Source of the DNA: Rhodopseudomonas palustris
GTDB lineage: Bacteria > Pseudomonadota > Alphaproteobacteria > Rhizobiales > Xanthobacteraceae
Direction of reading: 5' to 3'
DNA: 64,000 nt
Assembly: GCA_016215605.1 (NCBI GenBank)
Contig: JACRJB010000048.1
Coordinates: forward strand, 1 to 64,000
A program made the position numbers and the translations under genes. Positions 21,645-30,893 of this stretch are shown piece after piece. The stretch's first letter is position 1. Each line of letters starts with the position of its first letter. The notes below the pieces were generated by a model that worked only from the letters and a program-made list of their open reading frames with translations, searched no databases and was not told the DNA's origin.

Positions 21645-22383
21645 GGACAGCTTCATCGAACCCTCGTCACGGCCCGGCGATACGCCGGACACCATCTCCA
21701 TTTCGAACGTCAATCTGTCGCTGGGCAGTGGCGCCGCGCGCGTGCATATCCTCAAGGATATCAGCCTTCGCGTCGCACCGGGCGAAGCGATCGGCCTGAT
21801 CGGCCCGTCGGGATCCGGCAAATCCACCCTGCTGATGGTGATGGCCGGGCTGGAGCGGCCCGACAGCGGTGAGGTGGTGGTCAGCGGCACCGCTTTCAAT
21901 GGCCTCAGCGAGGACGCATTGGCGCGCTTCCGCGGTCGCGCCGTCGGCATCGTCTTTCAATCCTTCCATCTGATCCCGACCATGACGGCATTGGAAAACG
22001 TTGCGGTGCCGCTCGAACTCGCGGGCGCATCCGATGCCGCCGCCCGCGCCGCGCGCGAACTCGCGTCCGTCGGTCTGGGCGAACGGCTGAACCATTATCC
22101 GTCGCAGCTGTCCGGCGGCGAGCAGCAGCGCGTGGCGCTGGCGCGGGCGCTCGCGCCAGATCCGGCGATCCTGGTCGCCGACGAGCCGACCGGCAATCTC
22201 GACGAAGCGACCGGGCGGCAGATCGTTGATCTTCTGTTCACCAAACATGCCGAACGCGGCATGACGCTGGTGCTGGTGACTCACGACACCGCGCTGGCCC
22301 AGCGTTGCGACCGCGTCGTCCGGCTGCGCTCCGGGCGGATCGACACCACCATGCCGGGCAACGCCCGCGCGCGATCGGCCTGA
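21643..22383 (+). CDS. ABC transporter ATP-binding protein, YbbA type
   Basis: The ATPase half of an exporter of the LolD/MacB class, 246 aa. It has Walker A GPSGSGKS (54-61), the Q-loop QSFHLIPTMTALENV, the signature LSGGEQQRVALARAL, Walker B ILVADEPTGNLDE and the switch histidine in VTHD. The start MDSFIEPSSRPGD at 21643 overlaps the divergent esterase start (CATG). The permease follows 2 bases after the stop. Confidence 0.93.
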   Translation: MDSFIEPSSRPGDTPDTISISNVNLSLGSGAARVHILKDISLRVAPGEAIGLIGPSGSGKSTLLMVMAGLERPDSGEVVVSGTAFNGLSEDALARFRGRAVGIVFQSFHLIPTMTALENVAVPLELAGASDAAARAARELASVGLGERLNHYPSQLSGGEQQRVALARALAPDPAILVADEPTGNLDEATGRQIVDLLFTKHAERGMTLVLVTHDTALAQRCDRVVRLRSGRIDTTMPGNARARSA

Positions 22384-22385
22384 CC

Positions 22386-24968
22386 ATGACGCTGGTTGCC
22401 GATCCGCTCGCCAAGCCGGCGCCGACGTCCCGCGGCCGGATGCTGCCGCTGCGCTATGCGCTCCGCGAAATGCGCGGCGGTCTCAACGGCTTCTACGTTT
22501 TCATCGCCTGTATCGCGCTCGGCGTGATGGCGATCGCCGGCGTCGGCTCGGTCGCCGCCAGCCTCGGCGAGGGCCTCGCCCGCGAAGGCCGCACCCTGCT
22601 CGGCGGCGACGTCGCGTTTTCGCTGATCCAGCGCGAGGCGACACCGGCGGAACTGGGCTATCTGCGCGAGCGCGGGCCGGTTTCGGTCGCGGCGACGATG
22701 CGCGGCATGGCGCGCACCGCCGAAGGCGCCTCGGCGCTGGTCGAGATCAAGGCCGTCGACAATCTCTATCCGATGCTCGGCGACTTGAAGCTGGCGCCGC
22801 AACTGCCGCTCGCCGAGGTTCTGGCGGAGCGTGACGGCGCGTTCGGCGCCGCCGCCGACGCCGCATTTCTCGCCCGGCTCGATCTGAAGATCGGCGACCG
22901 CGTCAGCGTCGGCAGCGCCGCCTTCCAGATTCGCAGCGTGGTCGAATCCGAGCCGGACAAGTTGGCCGGCAATGTTGGCTTCGGCCCGCGCTTTCTGATC
23001 AGCGAACAGGCGCTGCGCGCCACCCAGTTGCTGCAGCCCGGCAGCCTGGTGCGCTGGATCTACCGCGTCCGGCTCCCAGACAACCGCGCCGACGACAAGG
23101 CGGCGCAGGATTTCGCCGATGCCACCCGCGCGGCGCTGCCGCAGGCCGGCTGGGAAATCCGCAGCCGCGGCAACGCCTCGCCCCAACTCGAGCGCACCAT
23201 CACCCGCTTTACCCAGTTCCTGACGCTGGTCGGCCTCGCCGCTCTGCTGGTCGGCGGCGTCGGCGTCGCCAATGCGGTGAAGAGCCATATCGACCGCCGC
23301 CGCGACGTAATCGCCTCGTTCAAGGCGCTCGGCGCCACCGGCCGCGACGTGTTCGCGATCTATCTGACCCAGGTGCTGGTGCTGGCGACGATCGGCTCGC
23401 TGATCGGCCTCGCGCTCGGCGCAGCGCTGCCGTTCGTCATCGTCGGCGCCTTCGGCAAGCTGCTGCCGCTGCCGGTGGTGGCGGCGCTGCATCCGGAAGA
23501 ACTGGTGCTGTCCCTGGTCTACGGCCTGCTCACAGCACTGGCGTTCGGACTGTGGCCGCTGGCGCAGGTCCGCGACGTCCCGGTGGCGACGCTGTTCCGC
23601 GAAGCCGCGACCGCCGATGCGCATCGGCCGAGCCTGCGGCACATCGTCTGGATCGGCGCGGTGATCGCGCTGCTGCTCGCGGTGGTGATCGGGCTGGCCT
23701 ACGACAAGCGCGTCGCGATCGCGTTCGTCATTGCTGCGGTGCTGGTCTTCGCGCTGCTGCGCGGCGTCGCCGCGGGGTTGATGGCGATCGCGCGCCGATT
23801 GCCGCGGTCGCGCATCACCATGCTGCGGCTGGCGATCGCCAACATCCACCGCCCCGGCGCGTTGACCCCGTCGGTGGTGCTGTCGCTCGGCCTCGGCCTC
23901 GCGGTGCTGGTCACGATCGCGCAGATCGACGGCAATTTACGGCGACAGTTTCTGGCCGCGCTGCCGGAGAAGGCGCCGACGTTCTTCTTCATCGACATCC
24001 CGTCGAGCGAGACCGAGCAGTTCAGCTCCTTTTTGGCGACAATCGCCCCGAAGGCGACTCTCGAAGACGTGCCGATGCTGCGCGGCCGGATCGTCGCCGC
24101 GCGCGGCGTCCGCGCCGAGGATCTCAAGCCGTCGCAGGACGCCGAATGGGTGCTGCAGAGCGACCGCGGCCTGACCTATGCGGCCGAGATGCCGGCCGGC
24201 TCGAAGGTCGTCGAGGGCCATTGGTGGCCGAAGGATTATACCGGCAAACCGCTGGTGTCGTTCGAGAAGAAGCTCGCCGACGGGCTCGGTCTCAAGATCG
24301 GCGATACCGTCACCGTCAACGTGCTCGGCCGCGAGATCACCGCGACCATCAGCAATCTGCGCAGCGTCGACTGGCAGAGCCTCGGCATCAATTTCGTGCT
24401 GGTGTTCTCGCCGAACACGTTTCGCGGGGCGCCGCATACCCACATCGCCACCCTGACCGAGGCCGGCAGCACGGCGCAGAGCGACGCCGCCCTGATCAAG
24501 CAGGTGGCGGACAAATTCCCGATGGTCACCAGCGTCCGGGTCCGCGAAGCGCTGGAGACGGTCGGCGGCGTGGTCGGCAATCTGGCGCTGGCGGTGCGCG
24601 GCGCCAGCTCGGTGACGCTGATCTCGGCGATCCTGGTGCTCGGCGGCGCGCTCGCCGCCGGCCACCGTCATCGGGTCTATGACGCCGTGATCCTGAAGAC
24701 GCTCGGCGCCACCCGCGGCCGGCTGATCGGGGCGTTCGCGCTCGAATACATGATGATCGGGCTCGCCACCGCGGTGTTCGGGGTGATCGCCGGCTCGGCG
24801 GCCGCGTGGCTGATCGTCACACGACTGATGTCGCTGACCTTCACCTGGCAGGCGGGCTCGGCCGCCGGCGTGGTGGTCGCTGCGCTGGTGGTGACGGTCG
24901 GCCTCGGCCTGGTTGGAACGTTGCTGGCGCTGAACCAGAAACCCGCCTCCGTCCTGCGGAATCTGTAA
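22386..24968 (+). CDS. ABC transporter permease, YbbP/FtsX family
   Basis: An 860-aa permease with a hydrophobic N-terminal anchor, a long periplasmic domain, and FtsX-type bundles: three helices at about residues 275-420, further helices at about 420-500, a second large periplasmic domain, and a last bundle at about 745-855. This double-FtsX layout is that of YbbP. With the ATPase before it and the esterase diverging, it probably moves lipid-like or hydrophobic molecules outward; substrate unknown. Confidence 0.92.
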   Translation: MTLVADPLAKPAPTSRGRMLPLRYALREMRGGLNGFYVFIACIALGVMAIAGVGSVAASLGEGLAREGRTLLGGDVAFSLIQREATPAELGYLRERGPVSVAATMRGMARTAEGASALVEIKAVDNLYPMLGDLKLAPQLPLAEVLAERDGAFGAAADAAFLARLDLKIGDRVSVGSAAFQIRSVVESEPDKLAGNVGFGPRFLISEQALRATQLLQPGSLVRWIYRVRLPDNRADDKAAQDFADATRAALPQAGWEIRSRGNASPQLERTITRFTQFLTLVGLAALLVGGVGVANAVKSHIDRRRDVIASFKALGATGRDVFAIYLTQVLVLATIGSLIGLALGAALPFVIVGAFGKLLPLPVVAALHPEELVLSLVYGLLTALAFGLWPLAQVRDVPVATLFREAATADAHRPSLRHIVWIGAVIALLLAVVIGLAYDKRVAIAFVIAAVLVFALLRGVAAGLMAIARRLPRSRITMLRLAIANIHRPGALTPSVVLSLGLGLAVLVTIAQIDGNLRRQFLAALPEKAPTFFFIDIPSSETEQFSSFLATIAPKATLEDVPMLRGRIVAARGVRAEDLKPSQDAEWVLQSDRGLTYAAEMPAGSKVVEGHWWPKDYTGKPLVSFEKKLADGLGLKIGDTVTVNVLGREITATISNLRSVDWQSLGINFVLVFSPNTFRGAPHTHIATLTEAGSTAQSDAALIKQVADKFPMVTSVRVREALETVGGVVGNLALAVRGASSVTLISAILVLGGALAAGHRHRVYDAVILKTLGATRGRLIGAFALEYMMIGLATAVFGVIAGSAAAWLIVTRLMSLTFTWQAGSAAGVVVAALVVTVGLGLVGTLLALNQKPASVLRNL

Positions 24969-25276
24969 GATCCGGGCCAGAAGCAGACCCGCGCGGCCGG
25001 GCCCATCGGAGGCGTCGGCGCGTCACCACCGGAACGGGAAAATACGGCGATTTCGACCAAGGTCGAAGCCGAAGACCTTAACTCTGATGCTGCGGAGCGA
25101 CATTCAGCCGCGCATAAACCCTTGCCCTGATTGTGTTAGTTTCCCACATACCAGCATGGGTCGGACGGCGTGCGGATGACCGGATTTTAAGGTCTGCCGC
25201 GCATCACTGTCCGGGATAATTTCGCACTGGCCTTCGCAACCCTTCGCGTCGGCCGGACCAACTCAGGATCTCGACC
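24969..25276. other. Intergenic region before the Bax-inhibitor-like gene
   Basis: These 308 bases contain no convincing gene. The last 150 bases are somewhat AT-richer and should hold the promoter of the gene at 25277. No clear hairpin terminator for the ABC permease was found. Confidence 0.5.
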
Positions 25277-26068
25277 ATGTCGGACTTGGACCGCAATTAC
25301 GCTTCTCCCTTCGGCCGGGCCGCCGGACGCGTCGACAGCGCGACCGTCGATGCCGGTCTGCGCTCCTACATGCTGCGCATCTACAATTACATGACGATCG
25401 GCCTGGCCATCACCGGCCTGGCTGCGCTCGGCGTCTATATGGGCGCCGTGACCCCGGATGCCGCCGGCGCCGCCGGCCGGATCGGTAACACCTACCTGAC
25501 CACCTTCGGCGTTGCGATGTTCGCCAGCCCGCTGAAGTGGGTGTTCATCCTCGCCCCGCTGGCGATGGTGTTCGCGATCTCGTTCGGCATCAACCGGCTG
25601 AAGCCGTCGACCGCCCAAATGCTGTTCTGGGCATTCTCGGCGCTGATGGGCATCTCGCTGTCGTCGATCTTCCTGGTGTACACGCACACCTCGATCGTGC
25701 GGGTGTTCTTCATCACCGCGGCCTCGTTCGGTGCGCTGAGCCTGTTCGGCTACACCACCAAGCGTGACATGACCGCGATGGGATCGTTCCTGATGATGGG
25801 CCTGATCGGCATCATCATCGCCAGCCTGGTGAATCTGTTCGTCGCCTCGTCGATGCTGCAGTTCATCGTGTCGGTGGTCGGCGTGCTGGTGTTCGCGGGC
25901 CTGACCGCCTGGGATACGCAGCGGCTGAAGAACGACTACATCTACGGTTACGCCTCGGAAGGCGGCGACGTCGCGGAACGCGCGGCGATCACCGGCGCGC
26001 TGTCGCTGTACCTGAACTTCATCAACCTGTTCACGCTGCTGCTGCAGCTGCTGGGACAGAAAGAGTAA
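25277..26068 (+). CDS. Bax inhibitor-1 / YccA-YbhL family membrane protein
   Basis: A 263-aa inner-membrane protein with seven transmembrane segments after a 33-residue soluble N-terminus. It has the BI-1 hallmarks: early TxxGL-type IGLAITGLAAL, the GxxxSSI segment MGISLSSIFLVYT, and near the end AWDTQRLKNDY and SLYLNFINLF. Bacterial members are linked to calcium leak and to membrane protease modulation (YccA-FtsH). A strong terminator follows. Confidence 0.92.
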   Translation: MSDLDRNYASPFGRAAGRVDSATVDAGLRSYMLRIYNYMTIGLAITGLAALGVYMGAVTPDAAGAAGRIGNTYLTTFGVAMFASPLKWVFILAPLAMVFAISFGINRLKPSTAQMLFWAFSALMGISLSSIFLVYTHTSIVRVFFITAASFGALSLFGYTTKRDMTAMGSFLMMGLIGIIIASLVNLFVASSMLQFIVSVVGVLVFAGLTAWDTQRLKNDYIYGYASEGGDVAERAAITGALSLYLNFINLFTLLLQLLGQKE

Positions 26069-26091
26069 GCACCTCCTCGGTGCTGACCATC

Positions 26092-26125
26092 AAAGCCCCG
26101 GCCTCGCGCCGGGGCTTTTTTGTTG
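26092..26125 (+). terminator. Rho-independent terminator after the Bax-inhibitor-like gene
   Basis: The stem AAAGCCCCGGC / GCCGGGGCTTT encloses CTCGC and is followed by a run of T. It lies 24 bases after the stop codon. Confidence 0.93.
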
Positions 26126-26178
26126 AGCGGGACGAATGTCCAGACCAAGGAACTCGTGCAGGGTCTCACAGCAAACGC

Positions 26179-26279
26179 CCGTCATCGCCGGGCTTGACCC
26201 GGCGATCCATCCTCTTGAGAGACCCGATTCCAGCGTTGCGAAGAGGATGGATACGCGGGTCAAGCCCGCGTATGACGGC
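26179..26279. repeat. Dispersed palindromic repeat, family B, copy 1
   Basis: The left arm CGTCATCGCCGGGCTTGACC and following GGCGATCCATCC pairs with GGATGGATACGCGGGTCAAG and CCCGCGTATGACG on the right. Other copies of the family are at 52685-52776 and 63269-63383. It lies between a terminator and the acetyltransferase gene. Confidence 0.85.
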
Positions 26280-26314
26280 GGAGATTGGCGATCCGCTCCG
26301 AGTCCGAATTTCCC

Positions 26315-26854
26315 ATGTCCGACCTCATCATCCGCCCAACCACCGCCGCCGACCTCCCCACGATCACCGCGATCTACGACGAGGCGGTGCGCACCGGGAC
26401 GGCCACTTTCGAGCTGACCCCGCCGGACCTCGCCGAGATGACGCGGCGGTTCGAGACGCTGACCGGTGGCGGCTTTCCCTATCTGGTGGCGCTGCTGGAC
26501 GGCGCGATCTGCGGCTATGCCTACGCCGGCCCATACCGGTCGCGCCCCGCCTATCGCTTCACCGTGGAAAATTCGGTCTATCTCGACCCCGCCACGCATC
26601 GCCGCGGCGTCGGCACTGCGCTGCTCCGCGAACTGATCGCGCAATGCGAGGCGCGCGGCTTCCGCCAGATGATCGCGGTGATCGGCGATTCCGCCAATGC
26701 GGGCTCGATCGGCGTGCATCGCAAGACCGGCTTCAAGCTGATCGGCACCCACCGCGCCGTCGGCTTCAAATTCGGCCGCTGGCTCGACACCGTGATGATG
26801 CAGCGCGCGCTCGGCGATGGCGGCGGCACCTTGCCCACGACGTCCGAACCGTAG
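26315..26854 (+). CDS. GNAT acetyltransferase, phosphinothricin/methionine-sulfoximine type
   Basis: A 179-aa N-acetyltransferase. The start ATG 26315 gives MSDLIIRPTTAADLPTITAI. The family pattern is clear: TATFE, a V-Y-L-D-P segment, then the acetyl-CoA loop HRRGVGTALLREL, and FRQMIAVIGDSANAGSI and GFKLIGTHRAVGFKFGRW. Members acetylate phosphinothricin, methionine sulfoximine or related amino acids. Which one applies here is not shown. Confidence 0.88.
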   Translation: MSDLIIRPTTAADLPTITAIYDEAVRTGTATFELTPPDLAEMTRRFETLTGGGFPYLVALLDGAICGYAYAGPYRSRPAYRFTVENSVYLDPATHRRGVGTALLRELIAQCEARGFRQMIAVIGDSANAGSIGVHRKTGFKLIGTHRAVGFKFGRWLDTVMMQRALGDGGGTLPTTSEP

Positions 26855-26989
26855 GCGCGCCGCGCCGCAGCGGACTGTCAGCGAGGCGAAGCGCTCGTCG
26901 TCCCACGCTCCGGCGGTGCGGGTTGTGATTTGAAGCGACCACTCCGGCTCGCTAATCTGCGGGCTGTCTCCGACCCAAGGAGCCGGACC

Positions 26990-27499
26990 ATGACGGATGC
27001 TTCCGCCCTGCCCAGATCATCCGCTGCAACGTCACCCGTGCCGGGATCGGCGACCCGCCGCGCGATCGGGCTGCTCGTCGCGGCCGCGTTCGTCTCCGTC
27101 GCATCGTTGGCGACTTCACCCGAGGCCAGCAGCCTCGCTGCTGCACAATCCGACGCCGAACTGGTGATGCTGCTGCGCTTCATGGCCGGGGTGAAGGCGC
27201 TGTTAGCTTTGTTCGCGCTCGGCGTCTCGGTGTGGCGGCTGGGCCATCCGGCGCCGCTGCCACTGACGTTGGCGTATATCGTCGCCCCGGCGCTGATGTG
27301 CGCGGCGCCGGCGGTGATCTGGCAGCTGGCGCATGTCGCCGCCGGCGCCGCGCTGTTTCACGGCGGCCTGGTGGTGTTGCTGCTGGCGCTCTATGCCGAC
27401 CGTGGCCAGGGGACCGAGCTGGCGAAGTCCGCCGCGCTGCGGCTGCGCCGGGCGTCGTTCAGCCGGCACCGCCGAGCCAGTCGAGCAGCGCTGCGTTGA
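26990..27499 (+). CDS. Small membrane protein of unknown function
   Basis: A 169-aa protein with a good AAGGAGC ribosome site before ATG 26990. After a Ser/Pro/Ala-rich start, four hydrophobic helices occur at about residues 26-44, 60-82, 88-106 and 110-130. The C-terminus is Arg-rich. Its last 41 bases overlap the end of the convergent esterase gene. I recognise no family. Confidence 0.65.
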   Translation: MTDASALPRSSAATSPVPGSATRRAIGLLVAAAFVSVASLATSPEASSLAAAQSDAELVMLLRFMAGVKALLALFALGVSVWRLGHPAPLPLTLAYIVAPALMCAAPAVIWQLAHVAAGAALFHGGLVVLLLALYADRGQGTELAKSAALRLRRASFSRHRRASRAALR

Positions 27500-28532
27500 T
27501 CTCGCGCGGATAGGTGTGGCTGAGATCCTCGATCTCGCGATAGCTGACATCGGCGCCGGCCGCCAACAGCGCCTGTTGCGCCTGCCGCGCCAATTCGACC
27601 GGAAACATCCAGTCGTGCCGCCCATGCACGATCTGGATCGGCAGGCCGCGCAGCCGATCCGGATCGGCCATGCTGGCGATCAGCGGATGGAAGCTCGCCG
27701 CGATCGGCGCGAGGTGGGTGAAGGGCGATTCGCGCTCCAGGCCGGTGACGTAGCAGAAGGTGCCGCCGTCGCTCAGCCCGGTCACCAGCAGGCGCGTGGG
27801 ATCGACCGACCATCGCGAACGAATGAAGGCGACGATGCGGGCGAGGTTCGGAGTGTCGGCATCCTCGCCCATCAGCGCCCAGGTTCGGCCGATCGCGGTC
27901 GGAGCGACGACGAGGGCGCCGCGGCTGCGGGCGTCGCGCAGCCAGCTCCACAGGAACAGCCGGCCGTGGCCGCTGCCGCCGTGCAGCGCCACCACCAGCG
28001 GCCATTCGCGGTCCGGCGTGTAGGTCTCCGGCACATAAAACGAGAACCCGCCGCGACTACCGGTCTCGTTGTCGTGGTGGAAGACGCCGCTGTCCGGGTG
28101 CTTCGGCTGCGCCAGCCGGGCAAGCAGGCCGTCGTCCTCCCGCAGGGCCGGATCGACATAGAGGCCCGACACCGGCGGCAGCGTCGCCGCGAGCGGATAC
28201 AGCGCTTCGAGCGCCTGCGGCAGATGACGCAGCGCCCGGAACACACCAGCGAGATCCCCCGCACCGGAATCGACCACGCGCAGCCCGTCAAACGCCGCCA
28301 GCGCATGATCGCCTGCGCTCTTCAGCGGCTCCCGCAGATGCGCGAACCCGCCCGGCCACGCCGCCAGCCGCGGCAGTTCGGCGCGCAGGTCAGCGTCGGG
28401 CGTGCCGGCGAGCTGCATCACCTCGGCGAAATCCGGCGGGTGCAGATAACGCGCCACGAAGCCGAGTGCCTCGATCGACTGCAGCAGCGGCGGCAACACC
28501 GCCACGATGTCGTCGACCACGGCCTCGCTCAT
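27459..28532 (-). CDS. Alpha/beta hydrolase, phospholipase/carboxylesterase-like
   Basis: A 357-aa protein. Residues 1 to about 165 form a non-catalytic region with no recognised domain. The C-terminal part is an alpha/beta hydrolase: oxyanion region VALHGGSGHG, nucleophile serine in TGLSDGGTF, acid in HGRHDWMFP and histidine in DLSHTYP. This fits predicted esterases of the LpqC/phospholipase type. No signal peptide is seen at the chosen ATG (28532, MSEAVVDDIVAVL). Confidence 0.82.
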   Translation of the reverse strand: MSEAVVDDIVAVLPPLLQSIEALGFVARYLHPPDFAEVMQLAGTPDADLRAELPRLAAWPGGFAHLREPLKSAGDHALAAFDGLRVVDSGAGDLAGVFRALRHLPQALEALYPLAATLPPVSGLYVDPALREDDGLLARLAQPKHPDSGVFHHDNETGSRGGFSFYVPETYTPDREWPLVVALHGGSGHGRLFLWSWLRDARSRGALVVAPTAIGRTWALMGEDADTPNLARIVAFIRSRWSVDPTRLLVTGLSDGGTFCYVTGLERESPFTHLAPIAASFHPLIASMADPDRLRGLPIQIVHGRHDWMFPVELARQAQQALLAAGADVSYREIEDLSHTYPREINAALLDWLGGAG

Positions 28533-28734
28533 CGCAATCCCTTCCAATCCTGATCCGGCGATCCCCAGACTGTCAGGCTCCCCGACGAATGCAACCGCAC
28601 CGGCACTCGCCACAACACAACGCCGCGCGACCGGCGGCCATGCAGCGGCACTTGACGTATTGCCGCCGATACGGGAGCCATTGAGGTCCACGAGCGTTCA
28701 TGCTGCTGCGGCCGAACGTCGAGAGGGTCATTGA

Positions 28735-29862
28735 ATGCGCGCGTCGGAGAACCGGTTCTTCATCCTGCTGCTGGTGGCGGCGACGATCGGCTTCGGCTGG
28801 ATCCTGGTCCCGCTGTACGGCGCGGTGCTGTGGGGCGTGGTGATCGCGATCCTGTTCGCGCCGTTGTATCGCCGCCTCAACCGCGGCTTCGACGGCAGGT
28901 CGAACCTCGCGGCGCTGACCACGGTCGCGATCATCGTCACCATGGTGATCCTGCCGATCGCGCTGATCGGCGCCGCCCTGGCGAGGGAAGCGAGCGGAAT
29001 GTACGCCCGGATCGAATCCGGCAATCTCGAGATGCTGAACAGCCTCAAGCAGTTTCTCGCCGAGCCGCCGGCCTGGATCAACGATCTGCTGGAGCGCGTC
29101 GGGATCGGCAGCCTTGCCGAATTGCAGGAGCGTTTGACCTCGCTGCTGATGCGCGGCAGCCAGTATTTCGCCAGCCAGGCGCTCGCGATCGGCCAGAACA
29201 CGGTGGAGTTCACCGTCAACCTGTTCGTGATGCTGTATCTGCTGTTCTTCCTGCTCCGCGACGGCGACCTGCTGGCGGCGCGCATCCGCCGGGCGTTGCC
29301 GCTGCCGGTCGAGCAGCAGAACCAGTTGCTGCGCAAGTTCACCGTGGTGATCCGCGCGACCGTCAAGGGCAACATGCTGATCGCGCTGATCCAGGGCGCG
29401 CTCGGCGGATTCATCTTCTACGCGCTCGGCATTTCCGGCGCATTGCTGTGGGCGGTGGTGATGGCGTTCCTGTCGCTGCTGCCGGCGGTCGGCGCCGGCC
29501 TCGTCTGGGTTCCGGTGGCTCTGTACATGCTGCTCACCGGTGCGATCTGGCAGGGCGTCGTTCTGATCGGCTTCGGCGCGCTGGTGATCGGCATGGTCGA
29601 CAACGTGCTGCGCCCGGTGCTGGTCGGCAAGGACACCCGGATGCCCGATTACGTGGTGCTGATTTCGACGCTCGGCGGCCTGCAGGTGCTGGGACTCAAC
29701 GGCTTCGTGCTCGGCCCGGTGGTCGCGGCGATGTTCATCTCGACCTGGGATATTTTTTCGATCGCACGGCAGGAGCCGGCGGACGCGCGAGCGCTGACCG
29801 GCACGCCTGCGATCTCTCCGCCCCACGAGCGCATCGATGCGCCGAGCCGCAGCGACGCATAG
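28735..29862 (+). CDS. AI-2E family transporter (PerM/YdiK-like)
   Basis: A 375-aa integral membrane protein of the AI-2E transporter family. There are two N-terminal helices (about 8-40), one at about 60-82, a soluble amphipathic domain (about 85-145), and five further helices including GNMLIALIQGALGGFIFYALG and the C-terminal conserved DNVLRPVLVGKDTRMPDYVV. Functions in the family range from autoinducer release to ion exchange; no substrate can be assigned here. Confidence 0.9.
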   Translation: MRASENRFFILLLVAATIGFGWILVPLYGAVLWGVVIAILFAPLYRRLNRGFDGRSNLAALTTVAIIVTMVILPIALIGAALAREASGMYARIESGNLEMLNSLKQFLAEPPAWINDLLERVGIGSLAELQERLTSLLMRGSQYFASQALAIGQNTVEFTVNLFVMLYLLFFLLRDGDLLAARIRRALPLPVEQQNQLLRKFTVVIRATVKGNMLIALIQGALGGFIFYALGISGALLWAVVMAFLSLLPAVGAGLVWVPVALYMLLTGAIWQGVVLIGFGALVIGMVDNVLRPVLVGKDTRMPDYVVLISTLGGLQVLGLNGFVLGPVVAAMFISTWDIFSIARQEPADARALTGTPAISPPHERIDAPSRSDA

Positions 29863-29906
29863 CGAGACCGCTGGAGCAGTCGCGATCTCCGGATGCCGGA
29901 CCGCAG

Positions 29907-30788
29907 TCAGACCGCGTTCTTGCCGAACGCGCGCACCAGTTCGACGAACCGGCCGACCAACGGGTCCTTCAGGCTCGTTCGGAGCGCGTAGACGTCGGCG
30001 AGCAGCGGCTTTCCGTCGATCGATTTGACCACGACGTCGCGATGCGACAGCCGGCCGACGAATTCCGGAATGAGCGCGACGCCGAGTCCGGCGGCGACGA
30101 GGCTGGTCAGCGACGTCGCCTCGACGACCTGGTGGGTGACGCGCGGGGCGAACCCGGCCTCGAAACAGCATTGCCACAGATATTTCGCGAACAGCGAATC
30201 GTCGAACCGCAGAAACACGAAGCTCTCTTGGCCGAGATCAGCCAGCCGGATCTTGCGGCTCGCCAGCTTGTGGCCTCTCGGGAGCACGACTTTGACGCCC
30301 TCTTTCCACGCCAGTTCGCTGACGAGATCGGCGTCCGGCGGCGGACAGCGCAGAAAGCTGACGTCGGCCTGGCCGGACTTCAGCGCGACGACCTGGCGGT
30401 CGGGCGGCATCTCGTGAATCCGTAGATCGACGTCCGGGTATTCGAGCGAGAACTGCTGGATCGCCCGTGCGAGCGGGCCAGTCAGCACCGAGCCGGTGAG
30501 CCCGACATTGATGATGCCGGCCGTGCCGGCGCCGATCGACCGGGCCCGGTGCACGGCTTCATCCGCCCGCTGCAGGATGGCCAGCGCTTGCGCCAGAAAA
30601 TCCTCACCCGCTCTGGTGAGCCCGACACGGCGAGTGGTGCGTTCGAACAGTTCGGTGCCGATTTCCCGTTCCAGATCCTTGATCTGCTGACTGAGTGGGG
30701 GCTGGGCAACGCCCAAGCTTTCCGCGGCGGCGGTGAAGCTGAGGTGCTTGGCGACGGCCACGAAGTAGCGCAGATGGCGGATTTCCAT
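29907..30788 (-). CDS. LysR-family transcriptional regulator of the ureide cassette
   Basis: A 293-aa LysR regulator. The winged helix (about residues 1-60) holds EIRHLRYFVAVAKHLSFTAA and AQPPLSQQIKDLE, like BenM/CatM. The effector domain follows. I chose ATG 30788 (MEIRHLRYF), the family's usual start; ATG 30800 is four codons upstream. It diverges from a DctA-family symporter gene across 105 bases that hold a near-perfect inverted repeat. Its most likely target is that operon, and its effector might be a ureide, by inference. Confidence 0.92.
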   Translation of the reverse strand: MEIRHLRYFVAVAKHLSFTAAAESLGVAQPPLSQQIKDLEREIGTELFERTTRRVGLTRAGEDFLAQALAILQRADEAVHRARSIGAGTAGIINVGLTGSVLTGPLARAIQQFSLEYPDVDLRIHEMPPDRQVVALKSGQADVSFLRCPPPDADLVSELAWKEGVKVVLPRGHKLASRKIRLADLGQESFVFLRFDDSLFAKYLWQCCFEAGFAPRVTHQVVEATSLTSLVAAGLGVALIPEFVGRLSHRDVVVKSIDGKPLLADVYALRTSLKDPLVGRFVELVRAFGKNAV

Positions 30789-30802
30789 GCCGCCAATCAT
30801 AC

Positions 30803-30846
30803 TCTAGACATCTTAATCGAGACATAGGGAATATTTGACGTCTAGA
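30803..30846. promoter_or_regulatory. Inverted repeat, candidate LysR operator
   Basis: TCTAGACATC (30803-30812) pairs with GACGTCTAGA (30837-30846), 9 of 10 positions complementary, with 24 bases between. It lies in the gap of the divergent regulator and symporter genes, the usual place for LysR binding, and its length suits two bound dimers. Confidence 0.55.
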
Positions 30847-30893
30847 AAGAGAGCAGTGATTGTTCGGCAGGCTCCAGAACCGGGACAATTCCG

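Noticed and set aside
22281-23849. 522-codon minus-strand frame inside the ABC permease
   Set aside because: It is a shadow frame; the permease has clear FtsX features and is coupled to its ATPase.
28573-30177. 534-codon minus-strand frame across the AI-2E transporter
   Set aside because: It is a shadow frame overlapping the transporter and the LysR gene.
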